Shown here piece after piece: positions 41,148 to 50,794 of a stretch of 64,000 nucleotides of DNA. The stretch comes from JAMLHH01 sp037189845 (GTDB lineage Bacteria; Bacteroidota; Bacteroidia; Chitinophagales; JADIYW01), in assembly GCA_037189845.1 (NCBI GenBank), contig JBBCIS010000014.1, positions 101,298 to 165,297 of the forward strand, read 5' to 3'. The translations under genes were made by a program, and so were the position numbers. The notes under the pieces are model-generated. The model was given only the letters and a program-made list of their open reading frames with translations, was not told the DNA's origin and ran no database searches. Numbering within the stretch: the stretch's first letter is position 1; every line of letters starts with the position of its first letter.

Positions 41148-41615
41148 TTGAGCTTTTTAACTTTAGATATATCATACTATGGAAAATATATTTATCAGGG
41201 ACAGGTTTTATGGGCACAGATAGATGCCAACAGGCATTTGAGGCATTCTGCTTATGCAGATTTTTGTGCGCAGGCAAGAAGCAATTTATTAAATCAGGTA
41301 GGGCTGTCACTGGAGAAATTTTCTACACATGAAATAGGACCGATTTTATTTAAAGAAACAACAACATACTTCAAAGAGGTGAAGATGGACGAGTTTGTCA
41401 AAGTAAGTGTGGAGCTGACGAAGTATAATACAACCAATTCCAGATTTTCATTCAGACACGTGATATATAAAGGTGAAGGATTAAAATGTGCCACAATTGA
41501 AGTGGATGGCGCCTGGATGGATTTGTCCAAAAGAAAACTGACGGCAGTACCGGCAGATTGGAAGCCAATATTGGAGGCATTGCCCAAATCAAAGGATTAT
41601 GTGGAGATTTCGTAA
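41148..41615 (+). CDS. Hotdog-fold acyl-CoA thioesterase (4HBT type), start uncertain
   Basis: A 4-hydroxybenzoyl-CoA-thioesterase-like protein with YIYQGQVLWAQIDANRHLRHSAYADF, carrying the catalytic Asp of the hotdog fold (QIDANRH), and RFSFRHVIY later. The in-frame start is a TTG at 41148 (155 residues). Homologues I recall begin MEKYIYQGQ; an ATG at 41179 would give exactly that if the A4 run at 41183-41186 had one more A. So the annotated start may be an artefact of a one-base deletion. Confidence 0.8.
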   Translation: MSFLTLDISYYGKYIYQGQVLWAQIDANRHLRHSAYADFCAQARSNLLNQVGLSLEKFSTHEIGPILFKETTTYFKEVKMDEFVKVSVELTKYNTTNSRFSFRHVIYKGEGLKCATIEVDGAWMDLSKRKLTAVPADWKPILEALPKSKDYVEIS

Positions 41616-41945
41616 GATGAGATAAATCATATCCTTCTTTTATAATGCAGGACATTCACATTTAACTTTTTAGCGAATATGTGACAGTTAACTATCCGGA
41701 TAGATGGCCACAAATTCACTAATAAATGGATAAATCATTCCTGTAACTATCTCTGACAGGCAGTCTGATTGTAAATAGAGTAAAGGACTTATATGCTATA
41801 CAGGAAATTTCAATTCGTGTATTAATGGCAAATAATAAGCTTTTAAATTCGAACGCTATGTTTATAATGAGGCATTTTTGCTAAAGTGAAACCTTTTTTT
41901 ATTCTCAGGGTTATAATAAAGAACACTATAGAAAAAAGATGGGTT
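41616..41945. repeat. Intergenic gap with inverted-repeat element, family 2 (third copy)
   Basis: GGCCACAAATTCACTAAT (41706-41723) and AATTCGTGTATTAATGGC (41812-41829) are imperfect inverted arms about 90 bp apart, matching the elements at 25.4-25.6 kb. No gene is visible in this gap upstream of acnA. Confidence 0.5.
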
Positions 41946-44672
41946 ATGAATTATAAAATTGCCTCTTTAAAATCTTTGCAACAGCAAGGAAAACCTGTAC
42001 ACAAATTACCTTTTTCGATTAGAATTCTTTTAGAAAATATCCTGAGAAATCAGAATGAATTCGATATTACACAGGAACATGCTGACACTTTAATTTATTG
42101 GGATCCCAAAGGAACGGATAAGGAAATTCCTTTCAAGCCTGCACGGGTACTGATGCAGGATTTTACAGGAGTACCTGCTGTAGTGGATATGGCATCTTTG
42201 AGAGCCGAATTTATCAGAAAAGGAAAAGACGGGCAGAAAATCAACCCTGCAATTCCTGTGGATCTGGTGATAGACCACTCCGTACAGGTAGATTATTTTG
42301 GTTCAGATGATGCCTACAGAAAAAATGTGGAGCTGGAATATGAGAGAAACAGCGAAAGATATAAGCTTTTAAAATGGGCGCAAAACCAGCTGGATAATTT
42401 TAAAGTAGTTCCTCCGGGAATGGGAATTTGCCATCAGGTCAATCTGGAATATCTTGCACAAGGTGTCATCGCCAGAGATGGCTGGTGCTTCCCTGACACG
42501 CTGGTCGGAACAGACTCACATACTCCGATGGTGAACGGAATAGGTGTCATCGCATGGGGAGTCGGTGGAATAGAAGCAGAAGCTGCCATGTTGGGACAAC
42601 CTATATTTTTTACCTGTCCGGAAGTGATTGGTTTAAAACTATCCGGAAGAATTCCGGAAGGCTGTACTGCTACAGATATGGTGCTGACGATTACCCAGCT
42701 ATTGAGAAAAGAAGGAGTTGTAGGGAAATTTGTGGAAGTTTTCGGAGATGGATTGAATCATCTGAGTGTGACTGACAGAGCTACAATTTCCAATATGTCG
42801 CCGGAATTTGGTTGTACAGTGACCTATTTCCCGATAGACCATCAGACATTGGAATATATGCGTAAAACTAACCGCTCCGAGCAACAGATAAAACTGGTGG
42901 AGGAATATTGTAAAGAAAATATGCTTTGGAGAGAAGGCGAAGAAGATATTGTATATACTAAAGTCCTTCATCTGGATCTGGGTACATTACAACCTACACT
43001 TTCGGGGCCGAAACGTCCTCAGGACAAAATTCTGGTAAAAGAGCTGGGAAGTAAATTTGAAGAGCTTTTACAATCTGATTTTGACAGAAGCTATATTCCT
43101 CCACAGGCAAGAAAAATCCAGAGCTGGCTCTCAGAAGGAGGATCGGGAACAGAGTTTACTTTTGAAAGGAAGGATACTTCAGATCTTCAGCCTGCAGAAG
43201 TAAAAAAAGGTTTGCAGTCCGTCAAAATTGATTTTGGCAGCGAATCTTTTACATTAAATGATGGCAGTATCGTCATCGCAGCTATTACGAGCTGTACCAA
43301 TACCTCGAATCCGAATGTGATGATGGGAGCGGGGTTGGTTGCTAAAAAAGCTATTCAAAAAGGCTTGCAATCTAAACCCTGGGTCAAAACAAGCCTGGCA
43401 CCGGGCTCCAAGGTAGTAACGCAATATCTGGAGCGGTCAGGATTACTGGAAGATTTATCTGCTTTGGGATTCCACATCGTGGGTTATGGCTGTACTTCCT
43501 GTATAGGAAACAGCGGACCTTTGCCACCAGCTATTGCAGAAGCGGTGACACAAGGAGATCTGGTGGTAGCTTCAGTATTGTCCGGCAACAGAAATTTTGA
43601 GGCACGTGTACATCCACAGGTGAAAATGAATTTTCTGATGTCGCCTATGCTTGTAGTCGCCTACGCTATTGCAGGCAGAGTGGATATTGACCTTTTAAAG
43701 GATCCTGTAGGATATGATAAAGGTGGTGAAGCTGTTTATCTGAAAGATATCTGGCCTACACAGGAAGAAATCAATGAAGTAGTTTCCAATAATCTTTCTG
43801 TCAGGGATTTTGATGAAGTATACGATGTGATTTTTGATGGTGATGAAGTCTGGAAAGCATTGGATGCGCCAAATGATGCAGATTTTCAGTGGGAAAAAGA
43901 ATCTGATTATATCCGGGAAGCACCATTTTTTAAAGCGATCTCTTATACGGCAGATAGTGTAAAAGATATCAAAAATGCCAGAGTTTTACTTTATCTGGGA
44001 GATTCTGTTACAACAGATCATATTTCTCCGGCAGGTTCCTTTAATCAGAAATCTGCAGCAGGAAAATATCTGATTGAACGTGGAGTGGATCCGGTTGATT
44101 TTAACTCTTATGGCTCCAGACGGGGAAATCACGAGGTAATGATGAGAGGAACTTTTGCCAATGTGCGCATCAAAAACAAGATCACCAATCAGGAGGGAGG
44201 ATTCAGTAAATATATTCCTACCGGTGAGGTAGATTCAGTATATGAAGTTGCTATGCGGTATGCAAAAGATCAGACACCGTTGATTATTCTGGCAGGAATG
44301 GAATATGGCAGCGGATCTTCCAGAGACTGGGCTGCTAAAGGAACCAATCTTTTAGGAGTAAAGGCTGTGATTGCACAGAGCTTTGAGAGAATTCACAGGA
44401 GTAATCTGGTGGGTATGGGTGTATTGCCTTTGGAATTTATCAACGGGGAATCAGCTGTAAGTCTTGGATTGACAGGTGAAGAAAAATATAATATCCTTGG
44501 ACTGGAAAATGGTCTGAAACCACACCAGATACTGGAAGTTACCGCAGAAGATTCTATTGGGATCATTAAAAACTTTCAGGTCAAATCAAGGCTGGATTCG
44601 CTGATAGAAATAGAATACTTTAAAAATGACGGTATCCTGCAGTACGTTTTCAGAAATTTTTTGAAAAAATAA
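41946..44672 (+). CDS. acnA: Aconitate hydratase AcnA
   Basis: TCA-cycle isomerase with a [4Fe-4S] cluster, 908 residues from the ATG at 41946 (MNYKIASLKSL); an earlier in-frame ATG at 41886 adds 20 residues unlike family N-termini. Seen in order: LMQDFTGVPAVVD, GTDSHTPMVNGIGV, the first cluster Cys in ITSCTNTSNP, the other two in GYGCTSCIGNSGPL, and the C-terminal swivel domain with GSGSSRDWAAKG. The type A (IRP-like) layout distinguishes it from AcnB. It ends at a bidirectional terminator facing relA/spoT. Confidence 0.96.
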   Translation: MNYKIASLKSLQQQGKPVHKLPFSIRILLENILRNQNEFDITQEHADTLIYWDPKGTDKEIPFKPARVLMQDFTGVPAVVDMASLRAEFIRKGKDGQKINPAIPVDLVIDHSVQVDYFGSDDAYRKNVELEYERNSERYKLLKWAQNQLDNFKVVPPGMGICHQVNLEYLAQGVIARDGWCFPDTLVGTDSHTPMVNGIGVIAWGVGGIEAEAAMLGQPIFFTCPEVIGLKLSGRIPEGCTATDMVLTITQLLRKEGVVGKFVEVFGDGLNHLSVTDRATISNMSPEFGCTVTYFPIDHQTLEYMRKTNRSEQQIKLVEEYCKENMLWREGEEDIVYTKVLHLDLGTLQPTLSGPKRPQDKILVKELGSKFEELLQSDFDRSYIPPQARKIQSWLSEGGSGTEFTFERKDTSDLQPAEVKKGLQSVKIDFGSESFTLNDGSIVIAAITSCTNTSNPNVMMGAGLVAKKAIQKGLQSKPWVKTSLAPGSKVVTQYLERSGLLEDLSALGFHIVGYGCTSCIGNSGPLPPAIAEAVTQGDLVVASVLSGNRNFEARVHPQVKMNFLMSPMLVVAYAIAGRVDIDLLKDPVGYDKGGEAVYLKDIWPTQEEINEVVSNNLSVRDFDEVYDVIFDGDEVWKALDAPNDADFQWEKESDYIREAPFFKAISYTADSVKDIKNARVLLYLGDSVTTDHISPAGSFNQKSAAGKYLIERGVDPVDFNSYGSRRGNHEVMMRGTFANVRIKNKITNQEGGFSKYIPTGEVDSVYEVAMRYAKDQTPLIILAGMEYGSGSSRDWAAKGTNLLGVKAVIAQSFERIHRSNLVGMGVLPLEFINGESAVSLGLTGEEKYNILGLENGLKPHQILEVTAEDSIGIIKNFQVKSRLDSLIEIEYFKNDGILQYVFRNFLKK

Positions 44673-44695
44673 GCTTCAGATAAATAGAAAAGTAT

Positions 44696-44742
44696 AAAAA
44701 ATGTAGTCAGAAAATGATAAACTCAATCCTGACTACATTTTA
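44696..44742 (+). terminator. Bidirectional terminator between acnA and the RelA/SpoT gene
   Basis: AAAATGTAGTCAG pairs with CTGACTACATTTT across an 18-nt loop, with A/T runs on both sides. Confidence 0.8.
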
Positions 44743-44761
44743 CTTTTGTACGTGGTATGGC

Positions 44762-46987
44762 TTACTCCTCTATCCTTTTGACGGATTGTATACCACTCAG
44801 TCCACTGAGCTTGGAAAGGAGCTTGTCTAATTGCCCATGGTCTTTGACATATACTTTGAATGTGCCCTCGAAAATTCCATTGTTGGATTCCAGTGACATA
44901 GATTGCATATTGACTTTCATATCGGCAGAAATGATATGTGTGATTTTATTGATCACTCCAATATCATCTATACCATTGATTGCGATTCCGGTCAGGAATG
45001 CAGGAGATTTACTGGATGTCCAGCGTGTTTTCACAATTCGATAGCCATATTTTGACATCAGGTTAATGACATTATTACAGTTGGTCCTGTGGATCTTTAT
45101 CACGCCGTTGATGGAGATAAAACCTACAACATCATCACCGGGAATGGGAGCACAGCATTTGGCAAACTCATAAGGAAACTGATTTGAAGATTCTCCGAAA
45201 ATGATGAGCTCTGCATTTTTGTCAATCTTTGCTTTATCCACCGGATACTCTTCCTGCTCAACAAATTTTTTCTCGACTTTAGGTATTTCTAAATGATGAC
45301 CTACAATATTGAGATTTTTGATTCTGGAGAGGTCTATCTGCTGATTAGCAATACTGTAGCATAGATCTAAAGAGCTGGGTGCTTTAAAATAATTGACAAG
45401 TACCTGCATATTATCATTGTTGAGCGGTACTTTGAACGATTTGAGTTTACGTTCCAGAATATCTTTTCCGTTTTCAGCAATGAGCTTTTTATCTTCTCTG
45501 AGTGAATTTTTGATTTTTGCCTGTGCCCGGGATGTAGTGGCAATATTGAGCCAAGCTTCAGATGGCTTCTGTTTTTTGGAAGTGATGATCTCTACCTGAT
45601 CCCCGCTTTGCAGAACATGGCTGATAGACACCAGCTTGTTATTGACTTTAGCCCCGATACAGGAATCTCCTACAGCCGTATGGATATTATAAGCAAAGTC
45701 TAAAGCAGTAGCACCTACGGGAAGAATTTTCAATTCACCCTTCGGACTGAAGGTGTAAATCTCTTTGGTATACAGCTGAAGCTTGAAATCATTGATAAAA
45801 TCAACGGGATTGGTCTCAGGACTTTTGAGATATTCACGTACCTGAATGAGCCAGCTTTCGATAGCATCTTCAGCAGTCGTCTGATTTTTAAACTTATTTT
45901 CTTTGTATTTATAATGTGCAGCCAACCCTTTTTCGGCAACTTCATCCATTCGTTTGGAGCGGATCTGTACTTCCACCCATTTACCTTTGGGACCCATTAC
46001 AGTAGTATGCAAAGATTCATATCCGTTCGCTTTAGGGTGGGATAGCCAGTCGCGAAGCCGGTTCGGACTGGGTTTGTACTGATCTGTAATGATAGAATAA
46101 GCACGCCAGCAGTCTTCTTTTTCTTTATCAGGGTCTGAATCCAGGATTACCCTGACAGCAAACTTATCATACACATCATCGAAAGTGATACCTTTCTTTC
46201 TCATCTTGTTCCAGATGGAAAAAATAGATTTCGGTCTGCCAAAAACCGATGCATTAAGTCCTGCTTTGTCAAGATCTTCCTGGATAGGTTTTACAAATTC
46301 ATTGATAAACCTGTTGCGTTCTTTTTTGGTATCGTTGAGCTGACGGGCTATTTCTTTATACTTGTCTGTCTCAGTATACTTCATGGAGAGATCTTCCAGC
46401 TCGCCTTTGATAGTGTAAAGACCTAAACGATGAGCTAAAGGTGCATAGAGATAAATGGTTTCAGAAGAAATTTTAAGCTGATTTTTTCGTGGTACAGTAT
46501 CAAGTGTACGCATATTGTGCAGCCTGTCAGCAATTTTGATAAGGATAACTCTTATGTCATCACTGAGTGTCAAAAGGATTTTCCGGTAATTTTCTGCCTG
46601 TATAGATTCTGTCTGAGAGGATATTTTTCCGATTTTGGTCAGACCGTCGATAATGGTAACAATTTCATCTCCAAATTCTCTTTTGATATCATCAAATGTA
46701 ACTTCAGTATCTTCTACCGTATCGTGTAGCAGAGCACACATCACGGAAGTTGTTCCAAGACCAATTTCAGAAGCTACAATTTTAGCCACAGCCAATGGGT
46801 GAAAAATATATGGTTCGCCGGATTTTCTGCGTTGATGCTTATGAGCTTCAACAGCTACTTCAAAAGCACGACGAAGCCTTTTGTCGTCTCCCGGTTTCAT
46901 TCTCGGGGACGTCATCTTGACTAACTGGCGATACTCTTTGAGAATATCTTTGCGTTCTTTTTCTTCATCTATTACTAACTCTACCAT
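44762..46987 (-). CDS. Bifunctional (p)ppGpp synthetase/hydrolase (RelA/SpoT, Rsh)
   Basis: Makes and degrades the stringent alarmone. The 741-residue protein has an N-terminal HD hydrolase domain intact at His63, HD 88-89 and ED 92-93 (LLHDTVEDT), then the synthetase domain with GRPKSIFSIWNKM and the AxEKGLAAHYKYKE region. These are followed by TGS (LKILPVGATALDFAY), a zinc-finger-like segment with FAKCCAPIPGD, and a C-terminal ACT domain. Both catalytic halves look functional, so it is a long Rsh. The gene is monocistronic. Confidence 0.95.
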   Translation of the reverse strand: MVELVIDEEKERKDILKEYRQLVKMTSPRMKPGDDKRLRRAFEVAVEAHKHQRRKSGEPYIFHPLAVAKIVASEIGLGTTSVMCALLHDTVEDTEVTFDDIKREFGDEIVTIIDGLTKIGKISSQTESIQAENYRKILLTLSDDIRVILIKIADRLHNMRTLDTVPRKNQLKISSETIYLYAPLAHRLGLYTIKGELEDLSMKYTETDKYKEIARQLNDTKKERNRFINEFVKPIQEDLDKAGLNASVFGRPKSIFSIWNKMRKKGITFDDVYDKFAVRVILDSDPDKEKEDCWRAYSIITDQYKPSPNRLRDWLSHPKANGYESLHTTVMGPKGKWVEVQIRSKRMDEVAEKGLAAHYKYKENKFKNQTTAEDAIESWLIQVREYLKSPETNPVDFINDFKLQLYTKEIYTFSPKGELKILPVGATALDFAYNIHTAVGDSCIGAKVNNKLVSISHVLQSGDQVEIITSKKQKPSEAWLNIATTSRAQAKIKNSLREDKKLIAENGKDILERKLKSFKVPLNNDNMQVLVNYFKAPSSLDLCYSIANQQIDLSRIKNLNIVGHHLEIPKVEKKFVEQEEYPVDKAKIDKNAELIIFGESSNQFPYEFAKCCAPIPGDDVVGFISINGVIKIHRTNCNNVINLMSKYGYRIVKTRWTSSKSPAFLTGIAINGIDDIGVINKITHIISADMKVNMQSMSLESNNGIFEGTFKVYVKDHGQLDKLLSKLSGLSGIQSVKRIEE

Positions 46988-47141
46988 ATACTTGCGGGAA
47001 TCAACTTTTATTCCAAATAATTAAGAAGATAATTTAGTGAAAAGTTCTTGATTTAAAAGAATACTCAGGTTAGACTCAACAGAAAAATAATTTAGCTATA
47101 AAGACACATCAACGTATATCTGCGAAATCTGCGGGAGAAAA

Positions 47142-48158
47142 CTAATGAACATTCATCTGATCTGACTGAAATAATGCCCTTGTCAGTTCCAGTGTTTTTA
47201 GTTTTGCTTCATGTGAGTAGATAGGTATTGTGACCATGATTTCATCTGCCTTAGCTACTTTTTGATAGTCAGAAAGATTTTTATGAACTGTATTCTGATC
47301 TCCTATGAATGAATGTGAAAGCATATTTTTTACATAAGCTGCTTCTTCGGGAGTCCAGTATCCCTCCATCGTAGGTATTGGTGGACTGAGTGGTTCTCTG
47401 GAACCTCGTATAATATTTAGAAACATCCGGTACATACAGGTTGCATGAGATTCGGCTTCTTCATTGGTATCACAGACAATCATATTTACACAGGATAAAG
47501 TTTTAGGCTTATCCAGATAAACGGATGGTCTGAAATTTTCCCGGTAATAGGCAAATGCACGGAACATGTGTGTAGGAGCGAAGTGGCTTGCAAATGCATA
47601 AGGCAAACCATATTTGGCAGCCAATACCGCACTGTCCATACTGGAACCAAGTATCCATATCGGGACATTAGCACCTTCTCCCGGAAAAGCTCTTACCGAA
47701 GAATGGGCATTATCCGTAGAAAGAAACTGCTGTAGTTCGGATACATGCTGAGGAAATTGTTGGGCAGCCTGATAAAAATTCTTATTCAGAGCCTGAGCTG
47801 TCTGCTGGTCGGTACCCGGCGCACGTCCTAATCCTAAATCAATACGGTCAGGATATAATGCAGCCAATGTGCCGAATTGTTCTGCTACAACTAAAGGTGA
47901 GTGATTAGGCAACATAATCCCACCCGAGCCAACACGGATTTTTTGTGTTTTTCCGGCGAGATGCCCGATTAAAACTACAGTAGCTGAGCTCGCTACATGC
48001 GGCATATTATGATGTTCTGCCAACCAAAGTCGTTTATAGCCAAGCTGGTCAGCTTTCCGGGCAACTTCTACTGTTTTTTGAAAGGTTTCCTGTGTATTGC
48101 TGTCTTTAGTAATAAGTGCCAGCTCAAGTAAAGAAACCGGTGTCTGAAGAGGATTCAT
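47142..48158 (-). CDS. LLM-class flavin-dependent oxidoreductase
   Basis: A 338-residue luciferase-like monooxygenase of the MsnO8/YhbW-type subgroup. Early KADQLGYKRLWLAEHHNMPHVASSATVVLIG, then GSGGIMLPNHSPLVVAEQFGTL and RIDLGLGRAPGTDQQT are signatures of this group. It probably acts with FMNH2 from a separate reductase; the substrate is unknown. It follows the alcohol dehydrogenase gene by 5 bp on the minus strand, so the two are co-transcribed. Confidence 0.9.
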   Translation of the reverse strand: MNPLQTPVSLLELALITKDSNTQETFQKTVEVARKADQLGYKRLWLAEHHNMPHVASSATVVLIGHLAGKTQKIRVGSGGIMLPNHSPLVVAEQFGTLAALYPDRIDLGLGRAPGTDQQTAQALNKNFYQAAQQFPQHVSELQQFLSTDNAHSSVRAFPGEGANVPIWILGSSMDSAVLAAKYGLPYAFASHFAPTHMFRAFAYYRENFRPSVYLDKPKTLSCVNMIVCDTNEEAESHATCMYRMFLNIIRGSREPLSPPIPTMEGYWTPEEAAYVKNMLSHSFIGDQNTVHKNLSDYQKVAKADEIMVTIPIYSHEAKLKTLELTRALFQSDQMNVH

Positions 48159-48163
48159 ATTGA

Positions 48164-49228
48164 TTACTCTGCAATTGTTTCTGATTTTAAAGATTGCATG
48201 TCAATGACAAAACGATATTTGATGTCGTTTTTGAGAACACGCTCATAAGCATTATTTACCTCCTGAATTGGAATGATTTCTACATCAGAAGTGATGTTGT
48301 GCTGGCCGCAAAAATCCAGCATTTCCTGGGTCTCCTGTATACCACCAATAAGAGAAGCGGCTATGTTTCTTCTTTTATTGACCATGATTCCCATATGTAT
48401 AGGTTCAATAGGTTCAATGGCACCTACAAATACCATCGTAGCATCTCTTTTCAAAAGCGTGATATACGGATTTGCATTATGTTTTACAGGGATGGTATTG
48501 AGTAAAAAATCAAAGCTCATCGCACTTTTTTTCATTGCCTCAGCGTCAGTAGATATCAGCACCTCATCTGCACCTAATTTTTTGGCATCTTCGCCTTTTC
48601 CGGGAGAAGTCGTGATCATGACTACGTGGGCACCCATTGCATGAGCGAATTTTACACCCATGTGTCCAAGACCACCGAGGCCAATAATCCCTACTTTATC
48701 ACCTGCTTTTACATTCCAGTGCCTGAGCGGTGACCATGTAGTGATGCCTGCACACAGAAGTGGTGCAGCGGCAGAACTATCAATGTTATCAGGAATGCGA
48801 ACAACAAATTTTTCCTGAACGACTATTTTATCTGAATATCCTCCCTGTGTAAATCCGCCTGATATTTTATCTCTGCTATTATATGTCCATGTAGGGTCGT
48901 TAAAGCAGTATTGTTCTAAACCGTCGTTACAGGAAGGACAAGACTGACAGGAATCTACCAGACATCCTACACCTACAAGATCTCCTGCTTTGAATTTGGT
49001 AACAGCAGTTCCGGTTTCTTTGACACGGCCAATGATTTCATGCCCAGGAACTACCGGGTAATTTGCCGGTCCCCAATCTCCTCTGACAGTATGAATATCT
49101 GAATGACAGATTCCGCAATACTCTATTTCGATGAGAATATCCTGATCACGTAGTGATCTTCTTTCAAATCTGAAAGGTTTCAATTCTTCAGTAGGGTTAA
49201 AAGCTGCATAGGCATTGGCTGCAATCAT
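48164..49228 (-). CDS. Zinc-dependent alcohol dehydrogenase (YahK/cinnamyl type)
   Basis: A 354-residue medium-chain dehydrogenase reducing aldehydes with NAD(P)H. Catalytic zinc ligands are in CGICHSDIH (Cys41/His42) and GHE (His63). Four structural-zinc cysteines are at 94, 97, 100 and 108. The Rossmann motif GIIGLGGLGHMGVKFA is followed by a strand with TTSPGK, which is compatible with NADP preference. It is the first gene of a two-gene unit with the LLM oxidoreductase; the pair could detoxify aldehydes, which is inference. Confidence 0.93.
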   Translation of the reverse strand: MIAANAYAAFNPTEELKPFRFERRSLRDQDILIEIEYCGICHSDIHTVRGDWGPANYPVVPGHEIIGRVKETGTAVTKFKAGDLVGVGCLVDSCQSCPSCNDGLEQYCFNDPTWTYNSRDKISGGFTQGGYSDKIVVQEKFVVRIPDNIDSSAAAPLLCAGITTWSPLRHWNVKAGDKVGIIGLGGLGHMGVKFAHAMGAHVVMITTSPGKGEDAKKLGADEVLISTDAEAMKKSAMSFDFLLNTIPVKHNANPYITLLKRDATMVFVGAIEPIEPIHMGIMVNKRRNIAASLIGGIQETQEMLDFCGQHNITSDVEIIPIQEVNNAYERVLKNDIKYRFVIDMQSLKSETIAE

Positions 49229-49295
49229 GGTGTAGTGTTTAAGATGATGGATATTCTATTAATGCGATTTTGGGTAAAAAGTTTTAAATCATCGG

Positions 49296-50636
49296 CTATA
49301 CTTCGCATCTCTCTAAAATAGTTTCCAGACACTCCGCATAATAATATGGAACATTGATGAGCGTATATTTTTTTCCGGATGGTAATTGTACAATATCTTT
49401 TGAGAGCGGATTGTTCCAGAATCGTACAGCAAAAGTATTTTTAGCTTCTTCCATATACAAATGCAGAGATTTTATTTTGGCGTTGCTTCCGGACTTTACT
49501 TCTATCGGCAAAAGTTGAGATTTGTATGGCATGACGTAATCTACTTCCGCCTGTGAGTTTCGGGCGTTGCGAACCCAAAAGCTGCGTATCGCCAGGACAG
49601 AGTCATTGGCAGATAACAAGGCTTGTCCTACGATATGTTCTGCTATTTTACCTTTGAAGTGTTCGCTGATATCTTGTGTGCCGAATAGTTCCTGTTGGTT
49701 TCCGCTTACGTGGTTGACAATTCCTGTGTCCAACCAGAGTAGTTTGGGCGACTTTCTCAAATCGGGAGAAAGTGGTAAACTGGTCTCTACAGTAGGATAA
49801 GAAAGTTCCAGAAGCATGGCTTTTTCCAAGGTGCGGAAAGCTTCGCCCATTTCACGTGACTTGTAATTGGAATCGGCAAAACGCTCAAATGTAATGCGTT
49901 GCCCTGCATATCGCCAACCATTTATTAAGATGTGGCGCAATACTTTTTTATCAGTGGTATTTTTGGCATATTTCTCCGTGTCATCTCTGTAGCCACTCAG
50001 CAGGGTGTCATAAATTTTTCGCAATGCTACAAAATCACGATTTTCGGCGTAGTGGGCAACTGCCTCAGGCATTCCTCCGACTATCACATATTCATTAAAT
50101 AGTTTCATGGTGCGGGCGTGTATCGCATCAGGCAGCCTGCCTTCCAATAATTTTTCCTGCAATTGTGTTTCGCCCAAAGCTCCCAAAAACTCACTGAACG
50201 AACAGGGGCGTATAGCCAAATATTCTACCCGACCGACAGGAAACGAAATGTGTATATCTATCAGTGTTTCAAGCAGCGAGCCGGCCGCAATGACAAATAG
50301 GTCCGGGATGTCTTCGTAAAAATAGCGCAATAATGCAACCGCCTGAGGCGATGACTGAATTTCGTCAATGAACAACAAAGTGCGTCCATTAGTTCTTGTC
50401 TTATTCTTTAATAAGTAAATGGCGGTCAGTACGTCTTCTGCTGAATCATTTTCTTCAAAAAGTATTCTGTCGGTTTTTCGTTCCAGATTTAGATGCAGAA
50501 AAGTATCAAATTCTTTGGCGAAATTATTTACAATAGTTGTTTTGCCTACTTGTCTTGCACCCCTTAATATCAAGGGCTTACGTGGGGTGCTTTCAGCCCA
50601 TGCCTGTAAATGCTGTATAGCTTTTCTCTGAAACAT
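49296..50636 (-). CDS. AAA_14/DUF4143 ATPase
   Basis: A 446-residue ATPase of the family common in Bacteroidota and archaea. It has Walker A GARQVGKT (26-33), Walker B LLFIDEIQSS (87-96), an sensor-like GSLLETL, and a C-terminal DUF4143 part (about 200-400) that includes the nuclease-like segment EVDYVMPYKSQLLPIEVKSG. The EVDYV...PIEVK spacing resembles PD-(D/E)XK nucleases. The biological role is unknown. Upstream sits a 33-bp tandem repeat array, and AGGAG is 13 bp before the ATG. Neighbours are unrelated, so it looks like an accessory gene. Confidence 0.9.
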   Translation of the reverse strand: MFQRKAIQHLQAWAESTPRKPLILRGARQVGKTTIVNNFAKEFDTFLHLNLERKTDRILFEENDSAEDVLTAIYLLKNKTRTNGRTLLFIDEIQSSPQAVALLRYFYEDIPDLFVIAAGSLLETLIDIHISFPVGRVEYLAIRPCSFSEFLGALGETQLQEKLLEGRLPDAIHARTMKLFNEYVIVGGMPEAVAHYAENRDFVALRKIYDTLLSGYRDDTEKYAKNTTDKKVLRHILINGWRYAGQRITFERFADSNYKSREMGEAFRTLEKAMLLELSYPTVETSLPLSPDLRKSPKLLWLDTGIVNHVSGNQQELFGTQDISEHFKGKIAEHIVGQALLSANDSVLAIRSFWVRNARNSQAEVDYVMPYKSQLLPIEVKSGSNAKIKSLHLYMEEAKNTFAVRFWNNPLSKDIVQLPSGKKYTLINVPYYYAECLETILERCEV

Positions 50637-50665
50637 GATTTAGTTATTACTCCTTAAAGATAATT

Positions 50666-50760
50666 TTTTTGCAATAAATCCAAATATAAAAATGTAATAT
50701 TTTGTAACAAATCCAAAGATAAAACTATAGTATTTTGTAACAAATCCAAAGATGTAATTG
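50666..50760 (-). repeat. Three 33-bp tandem repeats upstream of the ATPase gene
   Basis: The core AA(T/C)AAATCCAAA(T/G)AT recurs at 50673, 50706 and 50739, each exactly 33 bp apart. On the minus strand, the gene's strand, each copy contains a TAnnTTTG-like -7 box (TATATTTG, TATCTTTG, CATCTTTG). It is followed in the two upstream copies by TTTGTTACAAA, an 11-bp near-palindrome. This could be a repeated promoter/operator. Confidence 0.7.
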
Positions 50761-50794
50761 GGGTGGAAATTCAAATCTTTGACTAAGTTATAAG

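Noticed and set aside
47090..47140. ATCTGCGAAATCTGCGGGA direct repeat after the RelA/SpoT gene
   Set aside because: Only one short occurrence in the window; I recall similar strings in Bacteroidota intergenic DNA but cannot define an element from one copy.
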